Part shown: positions 32,101 through 32,921 of the stretch, one piece after another
Numbering within the stretch: position 1 is the first letter of the stretch
Layout: each line of letters opens with the position of its first letter
Assembly: GCF_001949145.1 (NCBI RefSeq)
Contig: NW_019091428.1
Coordinates: forward strand, 427,354-460,274
Reading direction: 5' to 3'
Source: Acanthaster planci
Lineage: Eukaryota > Echinodermata > Asteroidea > Valvatida > Acanthasteridae
Length of the DNA stretch: 32,921 nt
Program-made: the position numbers and the translations under genes
The notes under the pieces: generated by a model
Database searches by the model: none
Told to the model about the DNA's origin: nothing
What the model saw: the letters and a program-made list of their open reading frames with translations, nothing else

Positions 32101-32373
32101 TGGGCCGTCAGTTACTCATGCCACAGTATCTGTTCAATTAACAAACTGTTGGCCCCAATCAAGCAACTTCAATTAAGCCTTAGTCAATTAAGCTTTAGCC
32201 AGTGAGGGGTAAGTTGCCACGTCACCTCAACAATGACTCTTCAAAAGATGCCTGATGACTGGGGTTGTAAAATACTATCTTCAAGATGTAATTCTTGGGC
32301 TTACCTGATGTCGAGACTGTCTGACAATGGAGTCGATAACGTACAGGCCTGGCACCTTGTACTCTGGTCGACA
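20064..32373 (-). CDS. SCAF8-like: SCAF4/SCAF8-like CTD-interacting RNA-binding protein (5' partial, 11 exons)
   Basis: The family binds phosphorylated RNA polymerase II CTD through an N-terminal CID and nascent RNA through an RRM, and suppresses early polyadenylation in the nucleus. Joined exons on the minus strand are 32373-32305, 31954-31762, 31086-30911, 30103-29768, 29111-28881, 28195-27963, 26572-26304, 25905-25805, 25585-25478, 23687-23510 and 23146-20064. Their total, 4977 nt, is divisible by three with no internal stop: 1658 residues, then TGA at 20066-20064. Every junction I read has AG/GT. Order of parts: CID, Gln-rich and Ser/Gly-rich segment, acidic/Gln coiled segment, RS/KR block, RRM with LWVGRL and PPRGCAYVCM, a YIPW segment, then a long Pro-rich and RD/RE-rich tail. 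This is the human SCAF4/SCAF8 architecture. About 50 N-terminal residues and the promoter are outside the window. Whether it is the single pre-duplication ancestor of SCAF4 and SCAF8 is inference. Confidence 0.93.
20465..20540 (-). repeat. 24-bp coding tandem repeat, 3 copies
   Basis: Three near-identical 24-base units in the last SCAF-like exon encode repeats of PPVPAQ followed by AA or DA. The repeat stays in frame, so copy changes alter length only. Confidence 0.85.
23510..23687 (-). CDS. SCAF8-like: SCAF-like exon: RRM end and YIPW segment
   Basis: 178 nt, phase 0 to 1. It encodes IAWAPGRGVKEYKQYNDFWE and GVTYIPWDHLP, matching the IAWALNKGVKTEYKQFWDVDLGVTYIPW block of SCAF8, then an acidic stretch. 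Acceptor atcctcag|ATT, donor TTG|gtaagc. Confidence 0.93.
24072..24636. mobile_element. TTAA-flanked piggyBac-like MITE, copy 1
   Basis: 565 bp in a SCAF-like intron. The left end is TTAA followed by CCACTTCCTGCTACGTGG; the right end is GGAGGCAAGTGG followed by TTGA, probably a mutated TTAA. It shares many blocks in the same order with copy 2 (for example ATTTCAGCCAGGCCTG and CAGTCTTTTGTT). No coding capacity is seen, so it would be a non-autonomous element moved by a piggyBac-type transposase. The family assignment rests on the TTAA target site and end sequence only. Confidence 0.72.
24851..25442. mobile_element. TTAA-flanked piggyBac-like MITE, copy 2
   Basis: 592 bp. The left end is TTAA then CCACTTTCTGCCGGGTGG; the right end is CGCCCGGCAGGAAGTGG then TTAA. 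The ends are inverted copies of each other over about 17-20 bases, and the TTAA is duplicated, the hallmark of piggyBac superfamily insertion. It lies 35 bases from the RNP1 exon of the SCAF-like gene and in the same orientation as copy 1, about 780 bases away. Confidence 0.78.
25173..25219. repeat. 23-bp tandem duplication inside MITE copy 2
   Basis: GCTTTTGTCCCCGGTGGTAA is repeated exactly at a 23-base period. Copy 1 lacks the duplication, so it arose after the two copies parted. Confidence 0.85.
25478..25585 (-). CDS. SCAF8-like: SCAF-like exon: RRM second part (RNP1)
   Basis: 108 nt, 36 codons, phase 0. It encodes VPPRGCAYVCMENRLDAYKA, the family's RNP1-equivalent strand (human PPRGCAYVCMVHRQDA), then the second RRM helix and GKMFGNSAK. 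Acceptor tttggcag|CTG, donor AAG|gtacac. The exon sits 35 bases from the end of a piggyBac-like MITE. Confidence 0.93.
25805..25905 (-). CDS. SCAF8-like: SCAF-like exon: RRM first part (RNP2)
   Basis: 101 nt, phase 1 to 0. It encodes CTKTLWVGRLPK (RNP2 strand) and LRAYLEDFGPIAKVD, the first helix and second strand of an RNA-recognition motif. Acceptor cctccgcag|TT, donor GAT|gtaagt. Confidence 0.92.
25955..26053. repeat. 33-bp tandem repeat, 3 copies, in SCAF-like intron
   Basis: Three copies of a 33-base unit containing TTTCATCTGACTTTTATGAC differ at one base. It is intronic, between the RS exon and the first RRM exon. Confidence 0.92.
26304..26572 (-). CDS. SCAF8-like: SCAF-like exon: RS/KR-rich domain
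   Basis: 269 nt, phase 2 to 1. It encodes repeated RS and SR dipeptides with KRRR and KRKKR patches, then an E/R/K helix ending KKGLPPLKEKHLS. In human SCAF8 the matching place reads KKGLPPIRSKTLS just before the RRM. RS domains serve nuclear-speckle targeting and SR-protein contacts. Acceptor ttcgcag|AT, donor GCG|gtagga. Confidence 0.91.
26966..27122. mobile_element. Fold-back element (MITE) in SCAF-like intron
   Basis: About 157 bp with long imperfect inverted arms. The left arm reads TTTAAATGGTAGACGG, AAGGAGGCCA, TCAAATGCAT and TATGCTCAG; the right arm has their reverse complements in mirror order (TGAGCATAAGATGCATTTGA, TGGCCTCCTTACCGTCTAGC). The short centre is not paired. Almost the whole element could form one hairpin. 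It has no coding capacity. Confidence 0.72.
27963..28195 (-). CDS. SCAF8-like: SCAF-like exon: Pro/Glu- and Gln-rich, start of Arg-rich block
   Basis: 233 nt, phase 0 to 2. It encodes PPEPEAPPEPAADVP, an EEMLQMQKLQQEAAAIEEQQ helix, and a basic end with SHKRSRHRDRS leading into the RS block of the next exon. Acceptor ttccacag|CCA, donor AG|gtaaca. Confidence 0.88.
28881..29111 (-). CDS. SCAF8-like: SCAF-like exon: acidic DFDYGDEEEE and coiled segment
   Basis: 231 nt, 77 codons, phase 0. It encodes LLDFDYGDEEEEE, the counterpart of the FDFGEDSEHSEE acidic patch after FNKK in human SCAF8, then a charged Gln/Glu helix (VQRLTEELKNAQSQQEFLRQ) likely to form a coiled coil. Acceptor aattcag|GCT, donor CAG|gtacaa. 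Confidence 0.9.
29346..29464 (+). mobile_element. 119-bp MITE, copy B (Harbinger-like)
   Basis: Same length as copy A and opposite orientation, in the SCAF-like intron between 29112 and 29767. It is flanked by TTT on both sides. The core holds the paired TCTAGAGCTAGGTCTA and TAGACCTAGCCGTAGCTCTG, which can fold back on each other. Confidence 0.75.
29768..30103 (-). CDS. SCAF8-like: SCAF-like exon: polyGln and Ser/Asn/Gly-rich segment
   Basis: 336 nt, 112 codons, phase 0. It begins with a run of glutamines interrupted by Leu, continues with GLVLDSHLVEQIQTLTAYL (compare the AGLVVQLQALTAQL region of SCAF8), then a Ser/Gly/Asn-rich low-complexity stretch, and ends GFNK, like the FNKK motif of the family. 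Acceptor cctaaacag|CAA, donor AAA|gtgagt. The CAG/CTG-rich DNA makes this a likely site of length variation. Confidence 0.9.
30281..30425 (+). repeat. tRNA-derived SINE-like repeat
   Basis: A region with a box-A-like CATAGTGGTCAGGG and, about 40 bases on, a box-B-like GTATTCAAATCC, followed by a non-tRNA body with CACCCATGAGTCAATGGGTA. The spacing fits an internal RNA polymerase III promoter of tRNA-derived SINEs. It is too diverged to be a tRNA gene. Confidence 0.6.
30622..30777. mobile_element. Fold-back element with CCAAT-rich arms in SCAF-like intron
   Basis: GATTCAC at the left and GTGAATC at the right bound arms that pair over about 55 bases. The best stretch is CGCGTCGGCCAATCACAATG against CATTGTGATTGGCCAACGCG. 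The centre holds two direct copies of CAACAGATTTC. The overall form is a non-autonomous DNA transposon or palindromic repeat. Confidence 0.72.
30911..31086 (-). CDS. SCAF8-like: SCAF-like exon: Ala/Pro/Gln linker after CID
   Basis: 176 nt, phase 1 to 0. It encodes an Ala/Lys/Pro linker followed by TVQQILQQTQQQQI, matching the AQILQSPQGQQLQQL-type segment of human SCAF8. Acceptor atgcag|CT, donor ATC|gtaagc. A longer plus-strand frame over this stretch is antisense and has no support. Confidence 0.88.
31762..31954 (-). CDS. SCAF8-like: SCAF-like exon: rest of CID
   Basis: 193 nt encoding FGPEKDVFAPRF through VRVLNLWQKNSVFS and IIQPLLDMAN. These are the conserved later CID helices that help hold the phosphorylated CTD peptide. 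Acceptor atgtcag|TTT, donor GCTG|gtaaac; the exon ends in phase 1, matching the next exon. Confidence 0.92.
32305..32373 (-). CDS. SCAF8-like: SCAF-like exon: CID helix segment
   Basis: 69 nt, 23 codons, phase 0 at both ends. It encodes a peptide starting CRPEYKVPGLYVIDSIVRQS, nearly identical to the CID core of human SCAF8 as I recall it. The acceptor reads cccatag before TGT and the donor is CAG|gtaag. This is the most upstream exon I can support; the preceding exon with the CID start is not visible in the last 550 bases. Confidence 0.92.
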
Positions 32374-32921
32374 CTATGGGAAAGAAGCATAAACTTTCAA
32401 TCAAGATGTACCAAAACAAACTGGTTTTGAAGATACAAGTATACTGCTTTCAGACAAGACATATGACCAACCAAGTTAAACTAATACGGCAAAACATCAT
32501 GTCTGCGCCGTAGTATGACTCTCTAGACAGCAATGGACTGAGATCCATGTACTTGCCGTTCCTGGTGAGGAAACACTACAAAGAATTCAAGACAGAAATA
32601 TGACAAAAACAATCACTGACAGCTGTGATGTGTTAAAAATACCGCACTCATGGTAGAAGTTGTTGTATTGTGAGGGACGCATGCAAAATATCAGATTTCC
32701 AATGCAAAATTATGAATTCAAATTTCAGAAATCCTATGAAAATTTTGGTGCTTTTCACGACTATTTTTAAAAAAAAAAATTTCCACGGCTCTTCCAGGAC
32801 TGCGAACTGGCACATAAGAACCATGCACAGGCTCATGCATGTTGGCTCAAAAGGATGAGCGCTTGCAAATAATGCCTATGTAAAAACAAACCGCATCGGG
32901 TTTGGCATACCTCAGAAAAAC

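Overview
The window is eukaryotic, animal nuclear DNA. Coding sequence is split into short exons (about 70-340 bp) with GT-AG introns of roughly 0.3-2 kb, all recognisable genes lie on the minus strand, and non-coding DNA is AT-rich and full of small transposon remnants. Two clues suggest an invertebrate, probably a marine deuterostome such as an echinoderm or amphioxus: an animal-type glutamate synthase (absent from vertebrates) and a single SCAF4/SCAF8-like gene. The species cannot be fixed from sequence alone.

Right half (32373 down to 20064): an intact but 5'-truncated gene of the SCAF4/SCAF8 family, proteins that bind the phosphorylated RNA polymerase II C-terminal domain and prevent premature mRNA termination. 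Eleven exons join in one continuous frame (4977 nt, 1658 residues plus stop). They encode most of a CID, a Gln-rich coiled segment, an SR/KR-rich segment, an RRM split over three exons, and a 3.08-kb last exon for a Pro/Gly/Met-rich tail with an Arg-Asp/Arg-Glu block. Roughly the first 50 residues lie beyond the window edge. Its introns carry two head-to-tail TTAA-flanked piggyBac-like MITEs, two other fold-back elements, a 119-bp MITE, a tRNA-derived SINE and a 33-bp tandem repeat.

Left third (12671 down to 2314): a decayed, intron-containing glutamate synthase (GOGAT) gene. About a dozen exon remnants appear in the correct order: the amidotransferase CGVGF start, FMN/synthase segments, the GXGXG domain, the linker, the Fe-S/FAD beta-type domain and the C terminus. 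They carry in-frame stops, several single-base frameshifts, a Gly-to-Arg change in a dinucleotide-binding loop and at least one large internal deletion. Neighbouring SCAF exons are clean, so general sequencing error is an unlikely explanation.

Inside the first big gap of the dead gene (12.1-9.9 kb) sit pieces of a Ty3/gypsy-type retrotransposon (gag-like and reverse transcriptase, same strand, frames broken) and a C2H2 zinc-finger-like reading frame. The middle (12.7-20 kb) has no gene I can support; it holds SINE-like and hairpin repeats, low-complexity DNA and probably the SCAF 3' UTR.

I did not find a new defence, RNA or enzymatic system. The most interesting content is the gene graveyard beside a healthy essential gene and the well-preserved short inverted-repeat transposons.
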